The position numbers and the translations under genes are program-made. Of a DNA stretch of 64,000 nucleotides, positions 8,647-16,371 are shown in pieces. The notes beneath the pieces are model-generated. The model saw only the letters and a list, made by a program, of their open reading frames with translations, searched no databases and was not told where the DNA came from. Each line of letters begins with the position of its first letter. The first letter of the stretch is position 1. The DNA is from Klebsiella aerogenes KCTC 2190 (GTDB lineage: Bacteria > Pseudomonadota > Gammaproteobacteria > Enterobacterales > Enterobacteriaceae), in the NCBI RefSeq assembly GCF_000215745.1, contig NC_015663.1, positions 4,030,001 to 4,094,000 of the forward strand, in the 5' to 3' direction.

Positions 8647-9630
8647 TTACAGCACCGCTACGTACTTAATACCGTTATTGTTCTGTTTTAGCCTTTCCAG
8701 CGCCTGTGGGATCTCGTCGAAACTGACGCTTTCTATCGGCGGCATCATCAGTTCGCCGTGGCCAATTTGCTGCAGCATGTTTTCCCCGGCCTGACGTAAT
8801 CGACTCCACTGCCTCTGGGTACCGTAAGGATGGATTGCCGCCAGCGCGACCTCATGCAATGAGATACTGGTAGTAAACGCCGGTAGCGGCGCGTGCTCGA
8901 GCCGGTCTTGTATACAGACCAGATGGCCGTAGTAGCCGAGCAAACCGGCAAGCGAAAGGGCATTTTGCTGATTTACGGTATCGAAAGCGGCATACAGCGA
9001 TTTACCCGCCAGCGCGCGTTTTAGCTCCTGCGGCCAGGAGGTATGGTGATAATCAAAGGCCTGAATCACCCCGCGAGCCAGCAGTTTCGCGTGATGCGTG
9101 GCGCTGGCAGTAACGTAGACGTTAGCGCCGCTCTCAATCAGTAATTGACTTAGCAGACTGCCGGCAGCGCCGCCCGCGCCGCTGACCAGTACATTCTCGC
9201 CAGCCGGATGGGGGATTTTCTGCGCTGCCTGCCACGCCGTCAGACCAGGGCACGGCAGCGCCGCAGCGGTGAGGTCGCTGATGTGGTCGGGAACCGCAAT
9301 CACCGCCTGGGCGCTGACTAATGTATGGCGAGCAAAGCTACCGTCAAAACGCAGGTCGGTGTGATACATCACACGCGTGCCGGGACGAAGATGGCGGGCG
9401 TTGTGGCCAACGGCGGTAATCACCCCCATGCCGTCGACGCCGGGGATCTGATCCTCCTGCCAGGCGTCGGAGAGACCAGCCATCAGCTTCCAGTCGACCG
9501 GATTAAGACCAATGGCGCGGTTCTCGATCAGCACCTGATCGTCAGCGGGCGTGACTAACGTTTTCTCATGGCGTTCAAGCAGAAGCGGGGAGGCGTGCTT
9601 TTTCCACAGCCAGGCGTCGGTTTTTATCAT
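8647..9630 (-). CDS. Zinc-independent alcohol dehydrogenase / quinone oxidoreductase (MDR family)
   Basis: A 327-residue medium-chain dehydrogenase/reductase. The N-terminal GroES-like part has NRAIGLNPVDWKLMAGLSDA and PGVDGMGVITAVG; the Rossmann part has VLVSGAGGAAGSLLSQLLIE, which binds NAD(P)H. The structural zinc cysteines of true alcohol dehydrogenases are absent, which points to a quinone- or enone-reducing activity. ATG 9630 has GAGGAAG eight bases upstream. It is divergent from the luciferase-like gene about 175 bases away. The substrate is unknown; reactive carbonyls or quinones are usual for the family. Confidence 0.85.
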   Translation of the reverse strand: MIKTDAWLWKKHASPLLLERHEKTLVTPADDQVLIENRAIGLNPVDWKLMAGLSDAWQEDQIPGVDGMGVITAVGHNARHLRPGTRVMYHTDLRFDGSFARHTLVSAQAVIAVPDHISDLTAAALPCPGLTAWQAAQKIPHPAGENVLVSGAGGAAGSLLSQLLIESGANVYVTASATHHAKLLARGVIQAFDYHHTSWPQELKRALAGKSLYAAFDTVNQQNALSLAGLLGYYGHLVCIQDRLEHAPLPAFTTSISLHEVALAAIHPYGTQRQWSRLRQAGENMLQQIGHGELMMPPIESVSFDEIPQALERLKQNNNGIKYVAVL

Positions 9631-9804
9631 TGTTTCTTCCTCTGGTGTTGGTGAGCGGTCCATTAAAACAAAATCAGAACTCAAGATAATTCCATAAATA
9701 GCAATTATCTATTGCGATTAGTGCTGTTTATCGCAATAGCATTCCATGAAACACTTTGCTCATATTTTCAACGTGATACCGCACGGCGGTTGACGGAGTG
9801 ACCC

Positions 9805-10719
9805 ATGAGCATCGAAAAATTAACCCAGCAGCCGCTAACGATTGGCATTGAACTGCCGCTGGACAATGACTGGTCGACAAGCGGACAGCTAAAACGGCAG
9901 CGCGACGGGCGACCGTTTGGCGTGCCGGATATGAGCGAGCACGCGGAGCGCATTAAACTGGCGGATACGCTCGGGTTTCGCGCTGCCTGGATCCGCGATG
10001 TTCCGCTGTACGATCCGCAGTTTGGCGATGCGGCTAACGTCTTTGAAGCCTTTACCTACCTCGGCTATTTATCGAGCCTGACGCAAAATATTTTGCTGGG
10101 CACGGCGGCGGTTGTGCTGCCGTTACGTCAGCCATGGCTGGTACGTAAAGCCGCCGCCACGGTGCAGGCGCTCAGCGGCGACCGGCTGCTATTGGGCATC
10201 GCCAGCGGCGACAGGCCGGTCGAATACCCGCTATTTGGTGAAGACTACGCCAGCCGCGGCGAGCGTTTCCGTCACGGCGTGAGCGTGCTGAAGGGCGAGA
10301 CCGATCGTCAGCTGGAGCCGGGCCTGGAGTTGCTGCCAGCCAAACCGACCCCGCCGCTGCTGGTTGCTGGTTTGGCGCAACAAACGGCGCAATGGGTAGG
10401 CAGCAATATGGATGGCTGGCTCGCCTATCCTGGCCAGCCTGACGAGCACGTTAGCCGCGTCAAGCTGTGGCGTCGGGTAGCGGGCGAGAAACCCTATATC
10501 AGCTTTATCCACCTGGATCTGCAAGATGACGCCAATGTGCCGATTCAACGCCATCGTTTCGGCATCAGCAGCGGCCGCCATGGTCTCATTCAGGAATTAA
10601 ATGCGATGCGCGATGCCGGCGTGAACCATATCGGTCTGCATTTTCGTCGCAACCAGCGTCCGCTGGCCGAGACGATGCAGGAGATTGGCGAACTGGTGCT
10701 GCCGGCATTCCATTATTAA
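9805..10719 (+). CDS. Luciferase-like (LLM class) flavin-dependent oxidoreductase
   Basis: A 304-residue protein of the bacterial luciferase-like monooxygenase superfamily, TIM-barrel fold with reduced flavin (FMN or F420-like; FMN in enterobacteria). Typical segments are ADTLGFRAAWIRDVPLYDP, TQNILLGTAAVVLPLRQPWL, KAAATVQALSGDRLLLGIAS and the C-terminal GVNHIGLHFRRNQRPLAETM. The substrate cannot be deduced. The start ATG 9805 follows GGAGTGACCC. Its stop overlaps the stop of the convergent SDR gene by four bases (10716-10719). Confidence 0.85.
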   Translation: MSIEKLTQQPLTIGIELPLDNDWSTSGQLKRQRDGRPFGVPDMSEHAERIKLADTLGFRAAWIRDVPLYDPQFGDAANVFEAFTYLGYLSSLTQNILLGTAAVVLPLRQPWLVRKAAATVQALSGDRLLLGIASGDRPVEYPLFGEDYASRGERFRHGVSVLKGETDRQLEPGLELLPAKPTPPLLVAGLAQQTAQWVGSNMDGWLAYPGQPDEHVSRVKLWRRVAGEKPYISFIHLDLQDDANVPIQRHRFGISSGRHGLIQELNAMRDAGVNHIGLHFRRNQRPLAETMQEIGELVLPAFHY

Positions 10720-11600
10720 AGTACGCCGTCACCACCGTCTGAACACCAGACCTGGCCGGAGGCATACGAGCAGGCATCAGAGGCGAGAGTCACATACAGC
10801 GGGGCGATCTCAACGGGTTGCCCTGGCCGCCCAAGTGGCGTATCGCCGCCAAAGTTTTGCACTTTTTCCGCCGGCTGTCCGCCGCTTGACTGCAGCACCG
10901 TCCAGTACGGGCCGGGAGCGACCGCATTGACCCGGATCCCACGCGGCCCTAACTGCTTGGCCAGCGATTTGGTGAATGCCACCAGGCAGGCCTTGGTCTG
11001 GGCATAATCCAGCAAAATAGGGCTCGGTTTAAAAGCCTGTACTGAAGATGTGTTGATAATCACGCTTTGGGCTTTGAGGTGCGGCAGCGCGGCTTTGGTT
11101 ATCCAGAACGGCGCATAGACGTTGGTTTTGAAGGTAGCATCGAAATCGGCGGTGGTAAGTTGCTCAATTTTTTCGCAGTATTGCTGACGACCTGCATTGT
11201 TCACAACAATATCCAAACCGCCAAGACCGCTTACTGCTTTTTCCACCAGCGTTTCACAGAAGGATTCCACGCGAATATCGCCCGGTATCGCCACCGCTGT
11301 ACGGCCTTCCGCTTTGATAAGCACGATGACGGCGTCCGCATCGCTCTGTTCTTCCGGAAGATAGTTAATGGCAACATCCGCGCCTTCGCGGGCAAAGGCG
11401 ATGGCCACGGCGCGACCAATACCGGAGTCTCCGCCGGTAATCAGCGCTTTCTTACCCTGTAGCCGTCCTGACCCGCTGTAGCTGACTTCACCATGATCCG
11501 GTGTGGGTTCCATTTCGGCGGCCAGGCCGGGAGGCGTTTGCGGTTGATCGGGGAAAGGGGGTTGTGGCCAATGGTTGGTACGCAGTTTGTCATTATCCAT
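10716..11600 (-). CDS. Short-chain dehydrogenase/reductase, YghA-like
   Basis: A 294-residue classical-type SDR with the N-terminal extension seen in E. coli YghA and Bacillus general-stress SDRs (PPGLAAEMEPTPDHGEVSYS). The cofactor motif is ALITGGDSGIGRAVAIAFA, the NNAG motif is VVNNAGRQQY, and the catalytic Ser and Tyr-x-x-x-Lys are IINTSSVQAF and LDYAQTKACL. An NADP(H)-dependent oxidoreductase of aldehydes or alcohols is expected. ATG 11600 has AAGGAG seven bases upstream, and the frame upstream is not conserved-looking. It lies next to the yciGFE stress genes, which fits a general stress role (inference). Confidence 0.87.
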   Translation of the reverse strand: MDNDKLRTNHWPQPPFPDQPQTPPGLAAEMEPTPDHGEVSYSGSGRLQGKKALITGGDSGIGRAVAIAFAREGADVAINYLPEEQSDADAVIVLIKAEGRTAVAIPGDIRVESFCETLVEKAVSGLGGLDIVVNNAGRQQYCEKIEQLTTADFDATFKTNVYAPFWITKAALPHLKAQSVIINTSSVQAFKPSPILLDYAQTKACLVAFTKSLAKQLGPRGIRVNAVAPGPYWTVLQSSGGQPAEKVQNFGGDTPLGRPGQPVEIAPLYVTLASDACSYASGQVWCSDGGDGVL

Positions 11601-12058
11601 AGCAATCTCCTTCACAGAAAAGAGTAATGATAGAAGGTATGCGGACGCTACGATAAATGTAAATCCCTGCCCAATGGACATATTCCCGCTTTTCCTTAGC
11701 CAACTTACTGATATAAGGCGATTTATATATAATCTTTCGCTGACTTATTTTTCAGATTATTCAACGAAATATTTAAAAATAGAATATTTAACTTTATTTA
11801 CAGTTCTATTTTTTCATGCTCAAGTCGTTGTGGATTTTGGCCGTGCCGTTGCGTTTATTTCTTCTGGTTAATATGATCTTAGCGATGTCTTGTTTATTTT
11901 TGCCGCCCCGCTATTTATTTTTTAATTAATTTTATGGCAACTATTAATATATTTTATTTAATTTGCATTTTTCACTTATTGCTCCAGACTTAATTCTCGA
12001 CGGCGATGATTTAGAGCGTTAAATCATCTTTTACTAACCAAGCTAAAAGGTAAACGTT
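11601..12058. other. AT-rich non-coding region between SDR and yciG
   Basis: About 460 bases with no supported gene. Bases 11700-11990 are strongly AT-rich with many A and T tracts, as expected for an H-NS-bound, curved promoter region. It must carry the divergent promoters for the SDR and yciG. Apart from the hairpin at 12005-12032, nothing structured was found. Confidence 0.6.
12005..12032 (+). promoter_or_regulatory. Hairpin in the yciG leader
   Basis: A perfect nine-base-pair stem GATGATTTA / TAAATCATC with a GAGCGT loop is followed by TTTT, 27 bases before the yciG start. It could be a weak terminator acting as an attenuator, or a 5' stabilising hairpin. The stem is AT-rich, so efficient termination is doubtful. 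Confidence 0.5.
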
Positions 12059-12244
12059 ATGGCAGAACACAGAGGTGGTTCAGGTAATTTTGCAGAAGAC
12101 CGGGAAAAAGCATCTGAAGCCGGACGTAAAGGCGGACAGCACAGCGGCGGGAATTTTAAAAATGACCCGGAACGTGCATCCGAAGCCGGTAAAAAAGGCG
12201 GTAAAAACAGCCATGGCGGCGGCCGTAAATCCGGTGATAGCTAG
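12059..12244 (+). CDS. yciG: KGG-repeat stress protein YciG
   Basis: A 61-residue, very hydrophilic protein almost identical in its first two thirds to E. coli YciG. It contains two KGG repeats: DREKASEAGRKGGQHSGGNF and DPERASEAGKKGGKNSHGG. KGG proteins resemble plant LEA-type and Bacillus GsiB-type stress proteins and are thought to be disordered and protective. In E. coli yciGFE is RpoS-dependent and YciG affects swarming; that is family knowledge, not visible here. ATG 12059 has AAAAGG ahead of it. A terminator-like hairpin separates it from yciF, suggesting that yciG is made in excess over the downstream genes. Confidence 0.93.
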   Translation: MAEHRGGSGNFAEDREKASEAGRKGGQHSGGNFKNDPERASEAGKKGGKNSHGGGRKSGDS

Positions 12245-12281
12245 CTTGTGAATATAAGTGATTTGATCTGGTAACTGCTGT

Positions 12282-12318
12282 TAAAAATACCCTGCGGGTC
12301 ATCCGACCCGCAGTTTTT
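12282..12318 (+). terminator. Intercistronic terminator between yciG and yciF
   Basis: A nine-base-pair GC-rich stem CTGCGGGTC / GACCCGCAG with an ATCC loop, flanked by AAAAA on the left and TTTTT on the right. It ends about 15 bases before yciF, so some readthrough is needed for yciF and yciE unless they have their own promoter. Confidence 0.8.
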
Positions 12319-12332
12319 AAAAGGTGTGATTT

Positions 12333-12833
12333 ATGAAAATTCAAACCATTGAAGATATTTTTACCCATTTATTATCGGATACCTACAGCGCGGAAAAACA
12401 GTTAACCCGCGCGCTGGCTAAACTATCCCGCGCCAGCGCATGTGAAGAGTTGCAAACGGCATTCAGCGCTCACCTTGAGGAAACACAGGGCCATATAGAA
12501 CGTATTGATAAGCTCCTTGAACAAAATGATCAAATTCGCCTGAAACGGATGAAGTGTGTGGCGATGGAAGGGCTTATCGAAGAGGCCAACGAAGTGATCG
12601 AAGCGACGGAAAAGAACGAGATCCGCGATGCTGCGCTGATAGCCGCCGCGCAGAAAGTTGAACACTATGAAATTGCGGCCTACGGTACGCTGTGTACGCT
12701 GGCAGAGCAGCTCGGCTATAAAGCCGCGGTGAAATTGCTGGCGGAAACGCTGGAAGAAGAAAAAGACGCTGATATGAAATTAACGGACATCGCCGTTGGA
12801 CACGTCAATCAGGATGCCCAACAGTCCGCTTAA
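12333..12833 (+). CDS. yciF: Ferritin-like DUF892 protein YciF
   Basis: A 166-residue all-helical protein of the YciF/DUF892 family, a four-helix-bundle ferritin-like fold with a probable di-iron site. Recognisable segments are FTHLLSDTYSAEKQLTRALA, HLEETQGHIERIDKLLEQ, AAQKVEHYEIAAYGTLCTLA and AETLEEEKDADMKL; the Glu and His residues in the EETQGH, EHYE and EEEKD stretches are the expected metal ligands. In E. coli yciF belongs to the RpoS-controlled yciGFE operon. The start ATG 12333 has AAAGGTG nine bases upstream. Function is unproven; protection against osmotic or oxidative stress is the usual suggestion. Confidence 0.93.
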   Translation: MKIQTIEDIFTHLLSDTYSAEKQLTRALAKLSRASACEELQTAFSAHLEETQGHIERIDKLLEQNDQIRLKRMKCVAMEGLIEEANEVIEATEKNEIRDAALIAAAQKVEHYEIAAYGTLCTLAEQLGYKAAVKLLAETLEEEKDADMKLTDIAVGHVNQDAQQSA

Positions 12834-12945
12834 TCCTATCTAAGGCATCAGGCAAAAAAATGAGTCTTAGTCCGGTTGTAATAAAAAGGTGTCATCTCGT
12901 CGCGGCGATAATGTGGTTTGTACTGGCTTGTATAAAGAGGTTGTT

Positions 12946-13452
12946 ATGACTGATATTGAAAACTATCACGATTGGTTGCGTGACGCGCACGCTATGGAAA
13001 AGCAGGCCGAATCAATGCTTGAATCAATGGTAAAACGAACCGACAGCTATCCGGAATTATGTACCCGCCTTGAGCAGCATCTTTTTGAAACCCGTCGGCA
13101 AATTACCGTACTGGATGATATTATTGTGCGCAACAATATTTCCCGCTCGGTTCTTAAAGACTCAATGAGTAAAATCGCCGCAATGGGACAATCTATTGGA
13201 GGAATGTTTCCACAAGATGAAGTGGTGAAAGGGGTGATCAGCGGTTACGTTTTCGAGCAGTTTGAGGTCGCCTGTTATACCTCCTTATTAACCGCCGCGC
13301 AAAAGGTCAACGATCATGATTCGATTGCGGATTTAGAAAGTATTTTGGCGGAAGAGAGAGGCATGGCCGAATGGCTGCTGCAACATATTCCGGATATTAC
13401 GGAGCAATATATTATTCGCTCCGAAACGCCGGGTTTTGATGCTAAGCTTTAG
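12946..13452 (+). CDS. yciE: Ferritin-like DUF892 protein YciE
   Basis: A 168-residue DUF892 protein paralogous to YciF, with NYHDWLRDAHAMEKQAESML, RLEQHLFETRRQITVLDDII, GYVFEQFEVACYTSLLTAAQ and ESILAEERGMAEWLLQHIP. The helical bundle and the Glu/His pattern again suggest a di-iron site, although the second helix has ETRRQ where YciF has EETQGH, so the metal site may be altered. ATG 12946 follows AAAGAGG. An in-frame ATG-like start at 12889 has no ribosome-binding site. Downstream member of the yciGFE group; there is about 110 bases between yciF and yciE. Confidence 0.92.
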   Translation: MTDIENYHDWLRDAHAMEKQAESMLESMVKRTDSYPELCTRLEQHLFETRRQITVLDDIIVRNNISRSVLKDSMSKIAAMGQSIGGMFPQDEVVKGVISGYVFEQFEVACYTSLLTAAQKVNDHDSIADLESILAEERGMAEWLLQHIPDITEQYIIRSETPGFDAKL

Positions 13453-13488
13453 CGGCAAAAGGTCTGTAAATGCGGCGCTGAAAAGTCT

Positions 13489-13935
13489 CTACGCTTCGGT
13501 CGGAATAATTGAAATCTGGCCGTTACGTTCGAGGATCGCAAATTTAATCTTCTCAAGTTGATATATACCATGGTGCTGTCGCGCGGCGAGCAATATGTCA
13601 TCCACAGAGATATTGACCATTTTCATTTTATCGTCAGCGACAACACCATTTTCTACGACGATCGTCGGCGAACCATCAAGATAATTCTCAGCCTGAGAAA
13701 AGCGCTTCTTTATATAGCCAAATAAAATATCCACGCTGACCAGCGTGACAATAGTCAGCATTGAACCGGTAACAGAATAGTCGGTGCTGAGCATGGCCTG
13801 CTGCGTGGCCTCACTGATAATCAACAGTAAAATCAGATCAAAACTGGTGAGTTGCATAAGCGTTCTTCTGCCAGCAACTTTAAATATAATCAATAAGATA
13901 AGATAGATTGCGACGGCTCTGAGCACCATTTCCAT
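13489..13935 (-). CDS. DUF421 (YetF-like) membrane protein
   Basis: A 148-residue protein with two or three N-terminal membrane segments (AIYLILLIIFKVAGRRTLMQ, TSFDLILLLIISEATQQAML, VTGSMLTIVTLVSVDILFGY) and a cytoplasmic DUF421 domain (NYLDGSPTIVVENGVV, ISVDDILLAARQHHG). The GRRTLMQLTSFDL sequence is a family hallmark. DUF421 proteins are widespread in spore-formers and stress-resistant bacteria; no biochemical role is established in Gram-negatives. It follows the 167-residue membrane protein gene by 11 bases on the same strand, so the two form an operon. Confidence 0.82.
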   Translation of the reverse strand: MEMVLRAVAIYLILLIIFKVAGRRTLMQLTSFDLILLLIISEATQQAMLSTDYSVTGSMLTIVTLVSVDILFGYIKKRFSQAENYLDGSPTIVVENGVVADDKMKMVNISVDDILLAARQHHGIYQLEKIKFAILERNGQISIIPTEA

Positions 13936-13946
13936 CGTTGTGACTC

Positions 13947-14450
13947 CTAAGGAAAGACAAATTGGCTAAAGGTGACGGCAGGTTGCCGGTTCGCCTGTAG
14001 TGTCGTGGAAAGTTTGCCAAATGTTTTTGGCGTGATAGATAACCACAGCGAAAGCGGCGCGCCACTGCTATTTTCATTGTAAACCAGTATCAGATGACCG
14101 TTAGCGCTGTACATTTTATCGGGCTGCGGTCGAATATCACCAATTTGGTAATGGCTTAATAACGTGGGTGAAAAATCCACTGAGGTATGAGCGAGGCCAC
14201 TGTTTTTTACCTGAACATTGACTTCGGTTTCGCTCATTAACCTGGCAAAACGGTCATAGTCTACCGTTAACGATGAAGCGGAATTCTCATGATGGGCGGA
14301 GCTCAGGAAGCCAGATGAAAATAAACCGCATAATGCAGCAATGATAATAATGGCGAGAAAAACCACCCCATAGCGCCGGAAGTTATACTCGAAGCGTAAC
14401 GCCTGTAGATTCTCGTTTATCTCTGGCGGATCCTGTTGATTATTGTCCAT
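13947..14450 (-). CDS. Single-pass membrane protein of unknown function, partner of DUF421 gene
   Basis: A 167-residue protein: a short cytoplasmic N-terminus (NLQALRFEYNFRRYG), one membrane segment at about residues 28-52 (VVFLAIIIIAALCGLFSSGF) and an extracytoplasmic C-terminal domain rich in beta-type sequence. This arrangement and its position directly before a DUF421 gene, with 11 bases between, recur in enterobacteria and suggest a membrane complex, though the function is unknown. It is divergent from the YgiW-like gene. The start ATG 14450 lies behind GAAAG on the coding strand. Confidence 0.7.
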   Translation of the reverse strand: MDNNQQDPPEINENLQALRFEYNFRRYGVVFLAIIIIAALCGLFSSGFLSSAHHENSASSLTVDYDRFARLMSETEVNVQVKNSGLAHTSVDFSPTLLSHYQIGDIRPQPDKMYSANGHLILVYNENSSGAPLSLWLSITPKTFGKLSTTLQANRQPAVTFSQFVFP

Positions 14451-14594
14451 CTTTCGGCTCCAGCATGATGTTTATATTTAACGATACGATAGCGACGTTG
14501 TTATTTTAGCTGATATCAGAATTATTGACGTTGTTAAAATCGCTATCCGCGGCCAGACTTTAATAACAGTCATGCTGACATGAAAGGTGAAATA

Positions 14595-14999
14595 ATGAGG
14601 AAAAAGCTAATCGCGACACTCTGTTTGTTACTCACCGCTGGCGTCTGGGCTGAAGAGAAGGGCGGTTTTAAAAACGATGCCGCACCGCCGCCGCCGCACC
14701 AGCTGGACGACGGCTATCGCGGTATGGAGGATGGCCGGATTATGACCATTGAGCAGGCGAAAACCATGCACGACGGCGCGACTATTTCCCTGCGCGGCAA
14801 TGTGATTAAGCATGAAGGCGACGACCGTTATCTGTTCCGTGATAAAACTGGCACCATTGCGGCCATTATTCCGGCAGCCGTTTTTGATGGTCAGGACATC
14901 AAGCCAGACAAACTGGTGAGCATCAACGGAAGCCTGGATAGTAAAATGACGCCGCCGCTGGTGCGGGTTGATAAGCTGCGCAAACAAGCGCCCAATTAA
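14595..14999 (+). CDS. YgiW/YdeI-family periplasmic OB-fold stress protein
   Basis: A 134-residue exported protein: signal peptide MRKKLIATLCLLLTAGVWA, a proline-rich linker (DAAPPPPHQLDDG) and a bacterial OB-fold (BOF) domain from about residue 50 (MTIEQAKTMHDGATISLRGN, GDDRYLFRDKTGTIAAIIP, PDKLVSINGSLD). Family members YgiW (E. coli) and YdeI (Salmonella) are periplasmic and help resist peroxide, metals and antimicrobial peptides. ATG 14595 has AAAGGTG seven bases upstream and is preferred over ATG 14580. A small hydrophilic gene follows 15 bases downstream. Confidence 0.85.
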   Translation: MRKKLIATLCLLLTAGVWAEEKGGFKNDAAPPPPHQLDDGYRGMEDGRIMTIEQAKTMHDGATISLRGNVIKHEGDDRYLFRDKTGTIAAIIPAAVFDGQDIKPDKLVSINGSLDSKMTPPLVRVDKLRKQAPN

Positions 15000-15014
15000 C
15001 CGGAGAGCCTGAGT

Positions 15015-15179
15015 ATGAGCAGAGCGCATCACCATGAACTCGATAAACGCGGTAAACACCCGGCGCGAGAAGAGCCGGGTAAACACGGCGAGATCCCGCG
15101 GAAACGGGATGATAGCGACGATCACCGAAGCGATCCCTATCATCCGACGGAAAACGCCAAAGCGGTATGTTTCTGCTGA
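15015..15179 (+). CDS. 54-residue highly charged protein, unknown
   Basis: A short reading frame, 54 residues, starting MSRAHHHELDKRGKHPAREE and ending NAKAVCFC. It is rich in Arg, Lys, His, Asp and Glu with many Pro and no hydrophobic stretch, so it is probably disordered; a C-terminal CFC pair could bind metal. ATG 15015 is preceded by CGGAGAG and starts 15 bases after the YgiW-like stop, so it is likely the second gene of that operon. A hairpin terminator follows ten bases after the stop. I do not recognise the family; translation is inferred from the ribosome-binding site and position only. Confidence 0.5.
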   Translation: MSRAHHHELDKRGKHPAREEPGKHGEIPRKRDDSDDHRSDPYHPTENAKAVCFC

Positions 15180-15188
15180 GGGTAATGA

Positions 15189-15211
15189 AACCCCGCGCCG
15201 CGCGCGGGGTT
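15189..15211. terminator. GC-rich hairpin between convergent genes
   Basis: A ten-base-pair stem AACCCCGCGC / GCGCGGGGTT with a three-base loop, between the 54-residue gene and the convergent cystathionine lyase gene. On the minus strand it is followed by TTTC only, so it may work as a bidirectional but not strong terminator. Confidence 0.65.
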
Positions 15212-15216
15212 AGCGT

Positions 15217-16362
15217 TTACTCACGTAGCGCGTTTCGCCAGTCAGCGATCAGGTCTTGCGGATCTTCAATACCTACCGAGAGTCGAATCAACTGCGGCGT
15301 TATGCCATTCGCCAGCCGCTGTTCCAGCGGAATGGAGGCGTGCGTCATGCTGAATGGCTGGCTCACCAGGCTTTCCACACCCCCCAGGCTTTCCGCCAGC
15401 GTAAATAACCGTAGTTTTTTGATGATGCGCCCGGCGTAGTCATCATCTCCTTTGACCACAACGGAAATCATACCGCCTGGCAGGGCCATCTGTCGGCGGG
15501 CCAGATCGTGATGGGGATGGCTGGCGAGCCAGGGGAACCACACTTTCTCGACCTGCGGCTGCTGCTCCAGCCATTCCGCCAGCAGCAGAGCGTTGCTGCT
15601 ATGACGTTCCACCCGTAGAGCCAGGGTGCGAATGCCGCGCAGCGTCAGGAAGCTGCTGAATGGGTCAAGTACGCCGCCGACGGCGTTTTGCAGATAGCCC
15701 AACTTCTCGGCCAGCGTCGGATTGTCGCCAACCACCGCCAACCCGGCGACGACATCCGAATGACCGTTGAGATATTTGGTCGCTGAATGCACCACGATAT
15801 CAAAGCCCAGTTCGATAGGGCGATGGATGATCGGTGAGGCAAAGGTATTATCGGTGACGCTGATAATGTTATGTCGACGGGCAATCTCGGCAATGGCCGC
15901 AAGATCCGCCAGCTTGAGTAACGGATTGGTCGGCGTTTCCACCCAAATCATCCGCGTATCAGGGCGGATCGCGGCTTCGATGCCTGCCAGATCGTCAGGT
16001 TTGACCCAGGTCACTTGCAGACCGGCGCTACGACGGCGAACATTTTCAATCAGCCGGTATGTGCCGCCATAGACATCATCTACCGCCACCAGATGGCTAT
16101 CCTTATCCAGCAGTTCCAGTACCGTGGAAATGGCCGCGAGGCCTGAAGCAAAAGCAAAACCCCGGCTACCGCTTTCCAGCTCTGCAATGGCCGTTTCCAG
16201 CGCGTGGCGGGTCGGATTGCCGCTACGCGAATATTCATAGCCGGTATGCTGGCCCGGCGCGGGCTGGGCAAAGGTAGAGGTGGCGTAAATTGGTGGCATC
16301 ACCGCGCCATGCTGGTCGTTAAAAATGCCGCTATGGACGCTGAGCGTCTGTAAATTTTTCAT
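15217..16362 (-). CDS. Cystathionine gamma-lyase/synthase family PLP enzyme
   Basis: A 381-residue enzyme of the Cys/Met metabolism PLP family. Visible features are HSGIFNDQHGAVMPPIYATS, the phosphate-contacting YEYSRSGNPTRHALE, SGLAAISTVLELL, VETPTNPLLKLADL, and the PLP lysine in HSATKYLNGHSDVVAG (around residue 195). Together with the adjacent CBS gene, ten bases upstream on the same strand, it makes the reverse trans-sulfuration route from homocysteine through cystathionine to cysteine, described for Klebsiella and for B. subtilis (mccAB). The sequence alone does not separate gamma-lyase from gamma-synthase activity; the pairing with CBS favours lyase. Confidence 0.88.
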   Translation of the reverse strand: MKNLQTLSVHSGIFNDQHGAVMPPIYATSTFAQPAPGQHTGYEYSRSGNPTRHALETAIAELESGSRGFAFASGLAAISTVLELLDKDSHLVAVDDVYGGTYRLIENVRRRSAGLQVTWVKPDDLAGIEAAIRPDTRMIWVETPTNPLLKLADLAAIAEIARRHNIISVTDNTFASPIIHRPIELGFDIVVHSATKYLNGHSDVVAGLAVVGDNPTLAEKLGYLQNAVGGVLDPFSSFLTLRGIRTLALRVERHSSNALLLAEWLEQQPQVEKVWFPWLASHPHHDLARRQMALPGGMISVVVKGDDDYAGRIIKKLRLFTLAESLGGVESLVSQPFSMTHASIPLEQRLANGITPQLIRLSVGIEDPQDLIADWRNALRE

Positions 16363-16371
16363 GTTCGTTCC

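Noticed and set aside
14628..15143. 171-residue minus-strand open frame
   Set aside because: It covers the YgiW-like gene and the 54-residue gene in antisense. The plus-strand genes have signal peptide, family match and ribosome-binding sites.
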